From: Azorinus chamasolen
Lineage: Eukaryota > Mollusca > Bivalvia > Cardiida > Solecurtidae
Reading direction: 5' to 3'
Length of the DNA stretch: 64,000 nucleotides
NCBI GenBank assembly: GCA_963576725.1
Contig: OY755252.1
Location: forward strand, 42,859,552-42,923,551
The position numbers and the translations under genes were made by a program. Below are positions 1 to 10,391 of the stretch, piece by piece (the stretch's first letter is position 1; every line of letters starts with the position of its first letter). Below the pieces are notes generated by a model. That model saw nothing but the letters and a program-made list of their open reading frames with translations, searched no databases and was not told the origin of the DNA.

Positions 1-49
1 ACCAATGTTCAAAATGGGAAGAGTCTATCTTGAATATTCATGGGGTAAA

Positions 50-254
50 GGTTAACACATTAATTCCTCTGTAAAAGTCACATTTTGAAACCATTTTGAT
101 AAATAGAGCATTTGCCCTATATGAGCAAATGCTCTATTTATCACAATGGTTTCAAAAGTACACAATTCTAAAAGTCTCCCTTTCTGAAGTTAATGCTCCT
201 TTCGGTAGATTTATTCAAAGAGGATGGGTATAAAAATAGTCTAGGAATGAGTTA
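50..254 (+). repeat. MITE family A copy 1 (degenerate ends)
   Basis: Central hairpin of this family: an AAATAGAGCATTTG arm, a short apex, and the inverse arm, flanked by the family's conserved right half (tgctcctttcggtagattta) and a degenerate GGAATGAGTTAA end. The left terminal CCCATTCCCTC is mostly lost. No coding capacity. Confidence 0.75.
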
Positions 255-427
255 AGAAACCATTAGGTTTACGGGAAACTGAGTTGTTCTTATTAACACG
301 GCCAATGTACGTGTTTGTGCATATGAGTGTAACAATGTAAGGTACATATGTATACACTTTCAACGCTGAATTGTCAGAGTGGAATAAGTAATTTACTATA
401 GAGTCTACTCAACATAGAGATGGAATA

Positions 428-660
428 GGAGTGAGGTTGGGCGCCCTAAACCGGTTTAAACCCCCAGTGACCTTTGTCACTGACCGTTCCAAGGCGGTAC
501 TTCCATCTTCCCCCTATTGTTTGTTTGTTATGTCTTTGTACGTCTCTTTGTGTCTTTTATATACATGTACATTTGCTGTTTGTCGTCGTGGTGCTGTTTG
601 GGCGGTTGTGTGTTTTGTATGCGGTGTTTACTGCATGACTCATACACGCACTTTCAATAT
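428..660 (+). mobile_element. Solo terminal repeat (pseudo-LTR) of Penelope-like element, subfamily 1
   Basis: Begins gtgaggttgggcgccc, then ccggtttaaacccccagtga, a short GTGAC/GTCAC hairpin and gaccgttccaaggcggtact, and runs through a T/G-rich tail to tgcatgactcat. The same block follows the RT gene in the minus-strand PLE copies at 19417-20580 and 59877-62310, which identifies it as the PLE 3' terminal repeat. No RT lies beside it, so it is a solo or fully truncated copy in the presumed 5' intron of the ELH-like gene. The 84-residue open frame over it is a chance frame. Confidence 0.8.
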
Positions 661-787
661 GAAAGGCTTAAACTTGCTAGATTGAATTGAGTGGCATACA
701 GTTCTGAACCTGATCAGAGTGCTCCTTTAGGAGCAAATGATAGTACACGTACATGCGTTTCACATGTGAAGTGTTGATCATCTTTTA

Positions 788-805
788 TTTTTCATATATT
801 TTCAG
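788..805 (+). other. 3' splice site before the ELH-like coding exon
   Basis: A T-rich tract (tattttTcatatattttcag) ends in AG at 804-805, fifteen bases before the ATG at 821. This suggests that the exon starts at 806 and that a 5' UTR intron lies upstream. The donor is not identifiable in the window. Confidence 0.6.
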
Positions 806-820
806 ACAAAAAGAAGTAAG

Positions 821-1426
821 ATGGTACAAGAAGTAATCTCAACAATTATACTACAACTTTTGGTCTTGTCTTCTTTCACGGAGGCAACTACATTTGATAA
901 TGACGATTTCGGTGTTGGAAGGGGCCATGGTTATGAGCCGGATCCTGAGCGGACGAGTGTGAATGAACAAACTAGACCAATAACACTAAATGACATCCTA
1001 AACCAAAGAGTGAGTTCCACAGAAGACCTTTGTCCAACCGCGGATGTTTTGATGTTTTTCAGTACAGGAAATCTGGAGTATCTCAGAAACTGTTATCTGC
1101 GTGCGGTGAATCGCAATAATCAAACAAACCCAGTCAGTGCGCATGATTCAAGTACGTCATCATCGTCATCGCAATCGCGTAGAGCACCGGAATTTACGTC
1201 ATATTCTGGGCGACTGCTGAAACGGATATTGCAAAATATCGATGATGTACCTTCGGTTGATAACTTAAGAGCACGAGGACAGCATCGACCACGCACTGCC
1301 GAGAAGCGAGCTCGGCTTTCGATAAATGGAGCCCTGTCGTCATTGGCGGATATGCTAAGGTATGAGGCAGCTCAACCACGGGGTCACAAATACGCATTCC
1401 ACGAGGACTTATTGCACATGGGATGA
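821..1426 (+). CDS. Egg-laying hormone / CRF-DH44-like neuropeptide precursor
   Basis: Intact 201-residue secretory precursor. Residues 1-23 form a signal peptide (hydrophobic ISTIILQLLVLSSF core). An acidic spacer, two cysteines (71, 91) and a Ser-rich run (110-119) follow. Dibasic convertase sites are visible at RR120-121, KR134-135 and KR162-163. The last site releases residues 164-200, which begin ARLSINGALSSLADMLRYEA; the final residue is Gly201, directly before the stop, the usual donor for C-terminal amidation. The RLSIN-x-x-L-x-S-L-A-D-M-L core matches molluscan egg-laying hormones and the related CRF/DH44 peptides (family knowledge). The predicted role is a secreted peptide hormone acting through a class B GPCR. 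APEFTSYSGRLL between RR and KR may be a second peptide. ATG821 is chosen because it gives a full signal peptide and lies just after a splice acceptor. The whole precursor is in one exon. No poly(A) signal was recognised. It could instead be named DH44-like, since ELH and DH44 are hard to separate from one sequence. Confidence 0.75.
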   Translation: MVQEVISTIILQLLVLSSFTEATTFDNDDFGVGRGHGYEPDPERTSVNEQTRPITLNDILNQRVSSTEDLCPTADVLMFFSTGNLEYLRNCYLRAVNRNNQTNPVSAHDSSTSSSSSQSRRAPEFTSYSGRLLKRILQNIDDVPSVDNLRARGQHRPRTAEKRARLSINGALSSLADMLRYEAAQPRGHKYAFHEDLLHMG

Positions 1427-1864
1427 TCAGATACCGACCAACAAGAAAATGCAACACGCGATATTCTCCTATTCACTTGTTTTGTTATGATTTTAATTGT
1501 GCACTAGATCTATTGCTTTCTATATTAATCTAATATTATTATTGGGTTTGGCAGTCGGGGTGTAGAGGTATGCAATTGACCCGGGACAATGGACAACTTG
1601 TCGTGGTAAATATTGATCTGACACGATGGATAGAATTTCATCATGAAAGGACTTGTCTTCTAAATTCCTCCCATGTTGTAGAAATACAGTCTTTTAAACA
1701 GTACATAATATGTAACACACAAGCAAATGGAGCAGATACTTATCGGACGGCTCCTACAGGAACCCGTCTAATCTAGATCTACTCCGAACATATAGGCGTC
1801 AAAAGGCGTATCTATCAGGAACAACGATAACACGTATGAAATTGATTTATTTATACATATAATT
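1427..1864 (+). other. Probable 3' UTR and downstream spacer
   Basis: No repeat family, RNA gene or convincing poly(A) signal recognised. The short open frame at 1570-1776 has no features and is not called. Confidence 0.35.
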
Positions 1865-2071
1865 TAACCCATTCCCTCCTACTGACGCCTTCTGACGCCT
1901 CTGCAATAGTCACATTTTGAAACCATTGTGATAAATAGAGCATTTGCTCCATAGGAGCAAATGCTCTATTTATCACACTAGTTACAAAACTGTATAATTC
2001 TTAAATTAAGTAAATGCCCCTTTTCACTAAATTTATTCAAACAGGTTGGGAGCCTATGAGGGAATGGATTA
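1865..2071 (+). repeat. MITE family A copy 2
   Basis: Ends TTAACCCATTCCCTC... and ...GAGGGAATGGATTA are inverted repeats carrying TTAA. The centre is a hairpin with AAATAGAGCATTTG arms around a tccatagga apex. About 207 bp, non-coding; it fits a piggyBac-type MITE. Confidence 0.85.
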
Positions 2072-2665
2072 GCATTAAACTAATGCTTAAAGATCATCAA
2101 AACGACAAAACTTTCAAAAACAATAGAACCGTACCTATTCTATTTTATTTTACTATATATTAAACAAATGTATTTCGTGTCAATATTACATCTTGTTAAT
2201 CCAAACTTTTGATAAAATAGAGCAAAAATCAGGCTGGAGATTTGGTTAGGCAAGGAGGTGCTTCATGATGGGTAAAAGTCTTGTAGAATGCTACCAGATT
2301 AGCTTTCTGCATGACTTTCATCCCCGCATGGATCAGTCACCTGTCTTAGTAACAGACAGTGATACGTATTTGAGTGTTCGAAATCGACTGGTTCAGCAAA
2401 CAGTAGTGACCCTTATCAGGGGTGGGATCCTTCATGATCTAGTCCTCTGATTTGGATCTGCACTGTTTGTTTATAAATTTCCCGTTTATGGGATCGCGAG
2501 AGCAACAGTGTTCTTTACACCTGTTATTGTTTGTATTTGGAGTCTGCCAAATGTTTTCGCAGCCTTCACAAATGTCTGTAAAATGAGCGGCAAAATATAA
2601 ATTAAATTTCTTGACTGATTTTAAGCTATTTTGCCTCTCTGCAAGTTTGGCAGACATATTAATCA
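2072..2665. other. Gene-free spacer with a degraded family E fragment
   Basis: Around 2245-2335 a decayed half of a family E hairpin is recognisable (agctttctgcatgactttca). Short open frames on both strands show no domains. Nothing else supported. Confidence 0.4.
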
Positions 2666-3115
2666 TTCACCCTTTCCCTGTTCTATATTTATTCCAAATT
2701 TCAATGCCTACTGAAAATTCATTGACAAAGTAGTTATAATAAAATATAGAAGATGGAGCAATGTAGTCATTTTAGAAAGTAAAGAAATACATCTGTCAAA
2801 TTCTATTAGAAAACAGATCAGACCCTGATCAGACGGTTCCTATAGGGGCTGTATGATATGGGACTACAGTAAAACCCATATAATGCGACCACCAAAAGGG
2901 GGGGGGGGCATAAGTCTGGGTGGCAGAGGCAGGTAGTAGCTTAATGCAGGACGAAAGTTATGCAGAAAGCTCCATAACTTTCGCCCTGCTTTAAGCAACC
3001 ACTGCTTTAAGCGACGCCAGAGGCTGTTTATTAAATGGTCGTATTAGCGGGGTTTTACTGTACTCTGTATGCAAATGCGTGAAAAATACGTTTACAAAAT
3101 GAAAGAAAGCGTTAA
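2666..3115 (+). repeat. MITE family F copy 1, interrupted by a family E element
   Basis: Starts CCCTTTCCCTGTTCTAT (left TTAA mutated to TTCA) and ends GAAAGAAAGCGTTAA. Its central gaccctgatcagacggttcc hairpin is split at 2865-2866 by a complete family E element; removing 2867-3062 restores the family F order (compare 5066-5303). Confidence 0.8.
2867..3060. mobile_element. Family E element (Tc1/mariner-like MITE) inside family F
   Basis: Termini CAGTAAAACCCATATAATGC and ...GCGGGGTTTTACTG are inverted repeats flanked on each side by TA (2865-2866, 3061-3062), the classical Tc1/mariner target duplication. It contains the family hairpin gcaggacgaaagttatgcag. Non-coding. A run of G at 2899-2909 is a local oddity. 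Confidence 0.85.
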
Positions 3116-3224
3116 CGTACTAGGCAAAGATTGTCTTCTCAATGTTTTATTTTTTTTCAAAGTGCAATGTAAGTCCAATTTTCTTGTTTAACACTTTGTA
3201 AGTCCAATTTTCTTTTTTAACACT

Positions 3225-3312
3225 TCAACCAGAGTGTCAGCTAGTTTGGATCCTGATAAGACGCCGAAGTACTCTTCGTCTCATCTGGATCTAAACTATT
3301 TGCAACGCTTAT
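3225..3312 (+). repeat. Solo family D hairpin
   Basis: TTTGGATCCTGATAAGACGC, a tight apex and the inverse arm ending AAACTATTTGC. Arms mutated. The TTAA-CCCTTTCGCTGCC ends seen at full family D copies are absent here. Confidence 0.65.
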
Positions 3313-3783
3313 TATAAATTTACGCCTAGCACGCTAAAGCTGATAAAAGATCAAAACAGCCATCGCGTTCAAATGCGAAATTGACAAATGACTATCAATT
3401 TTAATGTTGTCACCTTGTCCAACACCTCATACTGCTAACAAGGTATATTTTAATTGAACGTGTATTTTTGCCCAAACGCAACGTTCAATGGATCTCTAGC
3501 CAGTAATTACATTATGTAACAGGATATCCAATTGCTTAAACGAGCGATAACTTTCGTTATAAACATCTCTACAGTCTAGACATGGCGCCTGAACCGTTTA
3601 AGACGCGCTGAAATACGATAAAAGCAATTTAATCCGTGAAAATTATTGATCTGAATATCTAAACTATGTTTTCATGGATATTATACTTTGTCCCACAGTG
3701 AACAAAATGTCTACTCAAAGCTGAATCTGGTGCATGTTTGTCTACTTTCGACTTTATCAAGATTTTGAGAAATTATTGTCCAA

Positions 3784-3872
3784 GTGTCACACAACCTGTA
3801 TCCTGATCAGATGCCGAGTTACTCGGCGTCCCCATCTGGATTCAAGCTGTTTGTAAATGCTAGTCAGGTCAC
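3784..3872 (+). repeat. Solo family D hairpin
   Basis: Same GATGCCGAGTTACTCGGCGTC palindromic core with diverged arms, preceded by the fragment tattgtccaagtgtcac that recurs before several other solo copies. Confidence 0.65.
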
Positions 3873-4015
3873 GAAGAACGGTATAATAATGTCGACCAAT
3901 TCATAGTTACTACATTTCCAGTGACTACAGCTTGTCTAAAGCTGCCACTTAAACAGTCTATTACGGGATATAAAATACTTCTTTGGGAGTTTTCTGTTTT
4001 GACTTTCACCATACA

Positions 4016-4200
4016 TTAACCCATTCTCGCCTACTGACGCCTTATTGCGCCTCTGCGAAAGTCATTTTTTGAAATCATTGTGATAAATAGAGCATTTGCT
4101 CCTGTGGCAAATGACTTATCACAATGGTTTCAAAACTACACAATTCTAAAATTCTCCTTTTCTATAGTTACTGCTCCTTTTCGGTAGATTTATTTGATCT
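4016..4200 (+). repeat. MITE family A copy 3, 3'-truncated
   Basis: TTAACCCATTCTCGC start, shortened central hairpin, conserved right-half sequence to cggtagattta, then loss of the right terminus. Confidence 0.75.
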
Positions 4201-4281
4201 CGGCAGAGCAAAGTCCAACCTTTGAAAATACAAATAGTTCTGATCCTGATCTCTATCAATGATATGTGTCACTAACATCAC

Positions 4282-4532
4282 TTAACACTTTACTCCATGA
4301 ATATTCATGCAGTAAATAATGATATCATGGTTATTAATTGAGTGAAATTTTATAATGTCATCACGAACACGAGCTTTTGTTAACATGAGAGAAAGTATAG
4401 AATCGGATCTATATTAACATCCACGAGCATACAGAGAATGCCCAGGCCAGACAGCTTCTGATGGAGCCGTCTGATCTAGATCTACCCTGTTTTCAAAGGC
4501 GTAAAAAGTCGTATATATGGAGTAAATGGCTA
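4282..4532 (+). repeat. MITE family B copy 1
   Basis: Starts TTAACACTTTACTCCATGAA and ends ATATGGAGTAAATGGCTAA, inverted ends about 20 bp long. The off-centre hairpin gtctgatctagatctaccct is partly lost on its left arm. Confidence 0.75.
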
Positions 4533-5015
4533 AGTAAAACCTGTTTTGCATTCTACTGCTATGAACAGCCTATGATTAAAGTAGACCTGGTCAAACAACC
4601 AGTTTCATCACACTGATTTAGGTCTACACTATGTATGCGGAATACCATGTGTATTTGTCATGTAGGAGGTTTCAATTTCAAATAGTACTATGAACCAGTC
4701 CAATGTGTATTTTGAGGGGTGTTTTTGTAATAATTATCATTGTCGATATGACCTTCGGAAAACAATTTAGGGAGCAAATAGTTCCGACTCTGACCAAAAC
4801 ACTCTTTTATTTGCGGTCTACACTATTGTTCCATGTCACATCTTGGGGACACTGGTCTTAAATGGATTACATTCCTGTAAGAGGTTTGTTAATGTACATT
4901 ACTATTAGAACTCATTTTATTTTACTTACTTGGAATAAATTTCTTCAGAGGTAATTGACTTTGTCATTTTGATGCAGCCCTTCAGAGATCGGTTTTCGTC
5001 CGTAGTATACTCGTA

Positions 5016-5408
5016 CAGTAAAACCCCGATAGCTCGAACAATAAAACAAGTATTACTAACGGCCTTTAACCCTTTCCCTGTTCTATGTTTATTACAAATT
5101 TCAATACCTACTGAATATTCATGGACAAAATAGTCATAATATGGAACATTATAGCCATTTTAGGAAGTAAAGGAATAGATATATCAGCTTCTATTAGCAA
5201 ACAGAGCAGACCCTGATCAGACGGTTCCTCTAGGAGCCGTCTGATCTGGGTCTACTCTGTTTGCAAATGCGTGAAAACACGTTTATATGAGGGAAAGGGT
5301 TAAGACTGATGGCAGCTTAATGCCGGTGAAAGTCATGCAGAAAGCTTCTAGAGGAGCTGGCTGTTTTAAGTGACTTTCAACCTGCATTAAGCAAGCACCT
5401 GCATAAAA
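5016..5408. mobile_element. Family E element interrupted by a family F MITE
   Basis: Left end TA-CAGTAAAACCCCGATAGC (TA 5014-5015) and, after the inserted family F copy, the hairpin gtgaaagtcatgcagaaagc...gctggctg...gactttcaacctgcattaag. The right terminus has decayed. This is the reciprocal of the nesting at 2666-3115. Confidence 0.75.
5066..5303 (+). repeat. MITE family F copy 2 (complete)
   Basis: TTAA-CCCTTTCCCTGTTCTATG ... ATATGAGGGAAAGGG-TTAA, with central hairpin gaccctgatcagacggttcc / ggagccgtctgatctgggtc joined by a CTAG apex. 238 bp including both TTAA copies. Best reference copy of family F in the window. Confidence 0.9.
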
Positions 5409-5704
5409 AGGATCCATTCGTCATTATCAATATTTCGAAGTATCCAGATTTTAATGTATTTTATACATTTAAAAAAGAGTAAATTACCTAGTTATAGTCG
5501 ACTTTCAGTCCGAATGACCGCTCAGCCGACTGTACACTTACTCCCTTGGTCATTGAGTCATTGGCCTACAATATTCAGCACTGTTAACATATGGCGCAAT
5601 AATGCAGCCGCAGTACCGGCGAGTGACCCTCACAGGTACCAATTTTAACCCCTGGATGGAGAGGATGTGCGGATGGGAGACACGGAAAAGCGTATCTGAA
5701 ATGT

Positions 5705-5776
5705 CCAGGAGGGACCGGGATTTGAACCCCGGACCTCCGGACTGATAGTCAAGCGCGTTACCACTAGATAACCGCC
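5705..5776 (-). pseudogene. tRNA-derived pseudogene or SINE head
   Basis: On the minus strand the D-arm/A-box-like ctagtggtaacgcg and a good T arm ccggggttcaaatcccgg are present. The anticodon loop CTATCAG would give anticodon AUC (Asp codon GAU), but the acceptor strands ggcggtt and tccctcc do not pair. Not a functional tRNA as it stands. Confidence 0.6.
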
Positions 5777-5837
5777 ATTTACTTTCAATGTTAATACATT
5801 GAGGGATACTTTAATATAATATTATTATATTTTGTTT

Positions 5838-5876
5838 TTATTATTATTATTACATGTATTATTATCATTATCATCA

Positions 5877-5925
<49 letters not shown>

Positions 5926-5926
5926 A
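5838..5926 (+). repeat. (TTA)n / (TCA)n microsatellite
   Basis: Long run of TTA/ATT trinucleotides with a short atcatcatc patch. Confidence 0.95.
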
Positions 5927-6267
5927 ACTTGATGCATTTATTTCCCTTGTTTAAACTGATTTGGTAGTGTTGTGTCTGTTAGAATGGTTATGATGTTCAG
6001 CCAGTAACCAGTCAGGCTTTCGACATTCGGCCTTCAGTATCTTAACGGCAAACCGTTGTTTATGAGCCGATAAACAACGTCTGAGCAAGATTCCATAACC
6101 CTTAACACACTATCCTCTACCTTACTTATATTTGCAAACAGTTTGGATACAGATGACACTCCGGGTAGCTTGTTGTGTGTTCCAAAATGGACCAGGATCC
6201 AAACTATATGCCACTCGGTCAATCGTGTCTGAAAGGTTTTATGAGCTCAAGATAAGATGCTTAACTT

Positions 6268-6320
6268 CTCCACCAAACCCACTGTGACCACTCTTTAGAA
6301 TCGTCTATTCGTCTTTAAAC
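6268..6320 (+). repeat. Family H hairpin, left arm only
   Basis: ccactctttagaatcgtc matches the arms of the complete copy at 48767-48868; the inverse arm is missing. Confidence 0.6.
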
Positions 6321-6443
6321 CATTAAAAAGAGGTCTAATTATGGATTCATAAGGCATATAGGAGTTTTCTGCATTACTTTTGCCATGCAGTAAACCGGAC
6401 ATACAATTTAGCATCCATTCCGGTCTGTAAGACAGGTGGCAGC

Positions 6444-6675
6444 TTAACCCATTCCCTCATATTGATGAGTTTTGACGACTCTGTAAAAGTCAATTCTGGA
6501 AACCATTGTGAAAAATAGAGCATTTGCTCCTATAGGAGCAAAATTTTTATGCTCTATTTATCACAATGGTTTCAAATTACAAAATTCTAAAGTTTTCCTT
6601 TCCTCTATTTCATGCTCCTTTTCGGTAGATTTATAAGATGTTGTATCTAAAAATAACTTATGAGGTAATGGGTTA
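6444..6675 (+). repeat. MITE family A copy 4 (complete)
   Basis: TTAACCCATTCCCTCAT ... ATGAGGTAATGGGTTAA. Central hairpin with apex gctcctataggagc. 232 bp including TTAA at both ends. Confidence 0.9.
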
Positions 6676-6689
6676 ATGCAGCTTGAAAT

Positions 6690-6910
6690 AAATTTTGAAA
6701 GTAGAATGCAGCAATGCGAAAAGGGAAAATTGCAGACTCTGCTCATGAGCAGTTGCTAAAAGTGCAATACTACTCATTCCCCTAGCAACGGCCTAATCGG
6801 CATTCAATGTTCATAACCAAAAGCGTTGAAACTCGTGATCCCGAAGAACCAGAAAATATAACAACACTGGGAACGAACGTTACAGGAGCTTTCTGCTTTC
6901 TGCATCCTGC
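6690..6910 (-). repeat. Repeat family K, partial unit
   Basis: Contains gcgaaaagggaaaattgcag, aagtgcaatactactcattc, accggcttaag-like caacggcctaatcgg and gaagaaccagaaaatataac, the markers of the roughly 300-bp repeat that neighbours PLE copies elsewhere in the window. Confidence 0.65.
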
Positions 6911-7061
6911 ATAAAAAAATATTTCTTCCCCCTTATATGCCGATATACAAATCGGAAAAATAATATTCTTAAAGTTTTTTATTTCTTACATGGATATTTA
7001 TGACCTAAAGGGTAAAGAGGAAGTTCCAACAATTTTCAGGCATATTTTCAGTAATATTAAC

Positions 7062-7290
7062 AACGCCCCTAAACCGGTTTAAACCGCCAGTGACTTTTGT
7101 CACTGACCGTTCCAAGGCGATACTTCAATATTCCCCCTATTGTTTGTTTGTTTTGTCTTTGTGCGTCTCTTTATGATTTTGGTAGTTATGTACATTTGCT
7201 GTTTTCTTGTGTTGCTGTTCAGGCGGCTGTTTGTTCTGTATGTGGTGTCTCCGGCATGAATCATATTTGTTCTTTTGGTACTTACTATGT
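7062..7290 (+). mobile_element. Solo PLE terminal repeat, subfamily 1
   Basis: Same order of motifs as at 428-660: ctaaaccggtttaaaccgcc, GTGAC/GTCAC hairpin, gaccgttccaaggcgatact, then the ttgtgttgctgttcaggcgg block and a tail to ggcatgaatcatatttg. No RT attached. Confidence 0.8.
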
Positions 7291-7663
7291 TCAACCATTA
7301 TTATGAAGATTGTCAATTTGAACTTGTATCGAAAAGTGCCCCTGTGGTGCAAAATAAACCGTTTCCATCGATACTTATAATTTTTGTTCTAGAACAAAAT
7401 ATTATCGGCATTGGTCAAACAGTTAACGAAACAAAAACGCGAGCCGAATAAATACTTGCCGAAAAACAACGGGTCTTAGATATCAAACAAGCCGAAAAAA
7501 TACTTGCCGAAAAACAACAGGTCTTAGATATCAAACGTATGAAGCTGTGTCTTTTTCCATGTTTATTCGACAGCTTTCTTGCGATACACTTTCCAGACTA
7601 TAAACAGATGACGTATGTAATTGCTAGGCATTTTAAAACGTGTTGCAAGTAGAGACGATCACG

Positions 7664-7884
7664 CTAACCCTTTCCTTCATGAATAGTTATGTAAGAAATA
7701 ATTACATAATAAAACATTAAGTAGGTGCACTTTTAAAATGCCATATCGTCACAGGAAATTTTGGCCATGGCAGAAACTGTAGAATCATATCTATATTATT
7801 CCATAAGCAAAACGGGGCCGTCTTATCTGGGTCTACCCTGTTCGCAAATGCGTAGAAAAGCGTATTTATGGAGTAAAGTGTTAA
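7664..7884 (+). repeat. MITE family B copy 2
   Basis: CTAACCCTTTCCTTCATGAA at the left and TTATGGAGTAAAGTGTTAA at the right; the left arm of the internal hairpin is lost. Confidence 0.75.
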
Positions 7885-8201
7885 ACAAGAAATCGGGCTA
7901 TCTGAAATAAAAACCCAGCAGTTTGCTCTGGTTCATAATTCATAGTAATTGGTGATGTTTATTTAGTATTTATTTTATCAAAATTATGTCTAAATGCAGG
8001 TCTAGGTTTGTAATCTGTCATGGTAAATAATTAAACATGTTTCATGCTCACAATCTTTTCTAACGTATGAAAGTTTACATAATTCAAGAAAATTATTTTG
8101 TTGTTGTTCTTGGCAAACAGTGCAGACCCATATAGCAACTATCTCATATGGGTATACACTATTTACAGTTGCAGAAACATACGCCACTAGAGTGAAAAGA
8201 G

Positions 8202-8451
8202 TTAATCCTTTACTCCATAAATACACATTTCTACGCCTTTGCAAACAGAGTAGACCAATATCAGACGGCTCCTGTAGGAGCCTCCTGATCAGGGTCTGCT
8301 CAATTTGCTTATGATGTAATAAATATATTATTCTACAGTTTCCGCCATGTCTGAACTTTCTCGTGCCTATATGCTATTATAACTAATTCATCTAATTAAT
8401 ATTCATGACGTCATTATTTTGTACATGAATACTCATGGAGGAAAGGGTTAC
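8202..8451 (-). repeat. MITE family B copy 3, reverse orientation
   Basis: TTAATCCTTTACTCCATAAA ... CATGGAGGAAAGGGTTAC with hairpin atcagacggctcctgtagga near the left, the mirror of the usual layout, so it is inserted in reverse. Confidence 0.8.
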
Positions 8452-8493
8452 AATGGTTTCTTAGCAATCTCTCCGCCAAGTCAAACAAGATCT

Positions 8494-8664
8494 GGGTCCA
8501 TGCTTATAAAACCTGTTAGTTGAGTCTGAGTTCGTTCTCAAGCTTCTGATTGGTCAGATTTGGGTTCTCAAGCTTTTGATTGGTCAGATTTGAGCCAAAG
8601 GCTCAAATCTGACCAATCAAAAACTTGAGAACGAACGGGAATGCTCAAAGTCCACCCATGTTGG
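8494..8664 (+). repeat. Family C palindrome, copy 1
   Basis: GGGTCCATGCTTATAAAAC, ttgagtctgagttcgttctc and cttttgattggtcagatttg. The last motif is present twice in the left arm and once inverted in the right arm. The outer right arm has decayed. Confidence 0.8.
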
Positions 8665-9146
8665 CCGTCCGAGAAAGAAATCACAAATTAGTAGATCCGT
8701 AAGAAACCGTCGTATGTAATACAACGAGCAAAATCTGGCATCGTTTTAAAGTTAGATGACAGTTACAGAGAAAGCAATTACGCCGTGAGTATTCATGTTA
8801 GAAATAATGTCTGCATGAATATCAACCACCCTGGTGTCTACGATGGCATGTTTACAAGAAACGGTTTAGCTATGTAACTGTATAATCGAATTTATGTACA
8901 ATATATCCATAAACAAACGTAGCTGACCCTGATCAGACGGTTCCTATAGCAACTGTCTGCTCTGTTTGCAAATGCAAAGGCATCAAATGCGTATCCAAGG
9001 TTAAGACACTTCCCATATGAGTGACAGAGAGTAATTAAACAAAATTGTACAGTGGGCGCCGCCATGTTTTTCCCTAGAAACACCGCCTCAAAGAATATTT
9101 GGCCATTTCACACACCCGGTGTCAAACACTTACAGTAGACACTGTT

Positions 9147-9397
9147 TTAACCCTTTCGGCGCCAAATTTCTAATTGTCGTCTGCAATCCAAGTTTGTTAA
9201 ATCATTCAGTAGAATAAGGAAATGAGATAAATAAAAGCAAATTTCAAAGGAATAAAGCACATATATAGAAATAGAGATTGAGACAAACAGTGAAGTCCCT
9301 GATCAGACGCCGCCTTGGAAAGGCGGCGTCTGATATGGGAATACTGTACAATATTTGTCGTGGTGCACATATGCGACTGCGGCGGTGAAAGGGTTAA
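9147..9397 (+). repeat. MITE family I copy 1 inserted in a family E element
   Basis: TTAA-CCCTTTCGGCGCC ... GGCGGTGAAAGGG-TTAA. Internal hairpin ctgatcagacgccgcctt / aaggcggcgtctgatatggg. Flanking sequence (acagtagacactg on the left; ggcaggtggtagcttcatgc on the right) is a decayed family E copy that continues to about 9530. Confidence 0.85.
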
Positions 9398-9822
9398 GTG
9401 GCCAGCAAAACGATGTCTAAGTATGGGTACGTAAGGCAGGTGGTAGCTTCATGCAGTTAAAAGTAACTAGATGGGCTTTCTGAATTACGTTTGTCCCATA
9501 TTAATCAAGCACCTGCTTGATTAGACTCCTATGTTCAATAAATGAATGACAGCTTATCACATGTGCTACTGTATATGCTTTGGAACCGGCACGTGACGTA
9601 GTGGCTAAAACACTAAGGGCCAGGAGATCTAAGAGTCGACCTCAGACAAAACTCGTTCTAATTATGGTCGGTCTGGGGCCAATGAGCCAACCCGCAGCCT
9701 CTCGCACTGACAACAAGATTGATTGGGTTGTGTTTAATTGCACGGCGATAGTTAAAATATCATATAGCGCCAAAATTGGCCCTTATCTCGTTTTCCGGGA
9801 TCTGACTTGCAATGTTAACACA

Positions 9823-9895
9823 ATTTGGATCTAGGTGAGACACCGAGTAATTCGGCGTTTCATCAGGATCGATGCTGTTTGATGCTATGTATATA
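9823..9895 (+). repeat. Solo family D hairpin
   Basis: atttggatctaggtgagacaccgag / ttcggcgtttcatcaggatc arms, without TTAA ends. Confidence 0.65.
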
Positions 9896-10204
9896 GTTTG
9901 TCAAAAACTTGTTTCTTGACACATGGTCACAGTTTACTCATAAGCTGAAACGAAAGTAATCAAAACTGCATCAGATCCCAAATTAGAGCTGACATGTTTT
10001 TGCACCACAGGGCAAGGATTAGAGGGCTCTACCAATTGAATTTTTCCAGTAATTACGGCTAGGTTGACGTTTTTATCTGTGACGCATGCCCGACACTCGG
10101 ATGTTTCAGATTCCTCTTTGCACTCGAAGTAACTTTTCGTCTGCAACAATTGTCGTCTGATTCAATTCTTTAACTTATTTTTCTCATCTTATTGCAAATA
10201 TATA

Positions 10205-10290
10205 GTCAAGGTGTCTAATAGTTTGGATCCATATGAGTGAGACGCTGCGTTATCCGGCGTCTCATATGGATCCAAACTGTTTGCATAAGT
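10205..10290 (+). repeat. Solo family D hairpin
   Basis: agtttggatccatatgagtg and inverse catatggatccaaactg arms around a gttatcc apex; unusually well preserved pairing. Confidence 0.7.
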
Positions 10291-10391
10291 AATCAGTGTA
10301 TCGGCTCTGGCGTGCAAATATCAAACAAGATTAATTGTGATAATGCTTAACGGGATTATCCTTCAGACAGATTAAATCTGAAAATATTTAA

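Noticed and set aside
428..660. LTR of a retrovirus-like element
   Set aside because: No TG...CA ends, primer-binding site or gag/pol; the block follows PLE RT genes, so it is a PLE terminal repeat.
9575..9680. SINE-like tRNA head (gacgtagtggctaaaacact)
   Set aside because: A-box-like string only; no credible B box or cloverleaf.
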